DNA from: Vallitaleaceae bacterium
GTDB taxonomy: Bacteria; Bacillota; Clostridia; Lachnospirales; Vallitaleaceae
Assembly (NCBI GenBank): GCA_028277605.1
Contig: JANQFZ010000058.1
Coordinates: 24,597 to 88,596 of the forward strand
Direction: 5' to 3'
DNA: 64,000 nucleotides
Position 1 is the first letter of the stretch; each line of letters opens with the position of its first letter. The position numbers were made by a program, and so were the translations under genes. The notes beneath the pieces were generated by a model. The model was not told the origin of the DNA. It made no database searches and saw only the letters and a list, made by a program, of their open reading frames with translations. This document shows positions 63,946 to 64,000 of this stretch, in pieces.

Positions 63946-64000
63946 TTGAGTTAAAAACCTCCATAATTATATTGCTATATTTATTTAGTTTTGCGCAACC

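Noticed and set aside
1..64000. CRISPR arrays, insertion sequences, prophage or integrase genes
   Set aside because: No regularly spaced repeats, transposase, integrase or phage structural motif was seen on either strand.

Overview
The window is AT-rich, low-GC Gram-positive DNA. It carries purine-rich ribosome-binding sites, TTG and GTG starts, Clostridia-type chemotaxis genes, a split glycine decarboxylase, PTS operons with antiterminators, and two sporulation genes (an SspH-type small acid-soluble protein and a CotJB-type coat protein). The likely source is an endospore-forming anaerobe of the class Clostridia; this is inferred from gene content and style, not from any marker gene. Nearly all genes lie on the minus strand.

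Layout. 1-5.8 kb: chemotaxis operon cheY-cheA-cheW-mcp-cheR (cheR runs off the left edge), preceded by a lone response regulator and a TetR gene. 7-9.7 kb: SERCA-like Ca2+ ATPase, divergent from an LUD-domain gene. 10.6-14.6 kb: VanW protein, DUF3160 lipoprotein and a secreted repeat protein. 14.9-23.4 kb: TetR regulator and methyltransferase with a strong palindromic operator, then two half-size ABC transporters and a FecBCD-type importer behind a textbook Fur box. 23.7-27.6 kb: class V aminotransferase, MurD2-like ligase and MurL-like epimerase, the genes of the alternative route to D-glutamate in peptidoglycan. 28-33.4 kb: glyA, tRNA-Val(GAC), a DUF1576-like membrane protein with a small partner, a duplicated membrane-protein gene and its truncated copy, an MBL-fold hydrolase and a VOC protein.

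33.5-42 kb: a small NRPS/PKS operon (A-PCP; KS-AT-ACP-C; 2-hydroxyacid dehydrogenase; MATE exporter). It is the most unusual locus here. The KS catalytic Cys is Ser, the C-domain HHxxxDG motif is HLIILDY, and the A domain has Val where the amino-group-binding Asp normally sits. 42.5-47.2 kb: SDR enzyme, two-component system, UBA-like membrane protein, sspH and cotJB. 47.3-52 kb: gcvT-gcvH-gcvPA-gcvPB under a tandem glycine riboswitch with a terminator. 52.3-58.2 kb: mannitol-type PTS operon with two IIC proteins (one fused to IIB, one to IIA), a 1-phosphofructokinase-like kinase, a SorE-like dehydrogenase and its own HPr, followed upstream by mtlR. 61-64 kb: glucose-family PTS (IIA, IICB) controlled by a BglG/GlcT-type antiterminator whose leader shows promoter, RAT hairpin and overlapping terminator.

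No CRISPR array, rRNA, intact insertion sequence or phage gene was seen. All comparisons are by eye; nothing was searched against a database.
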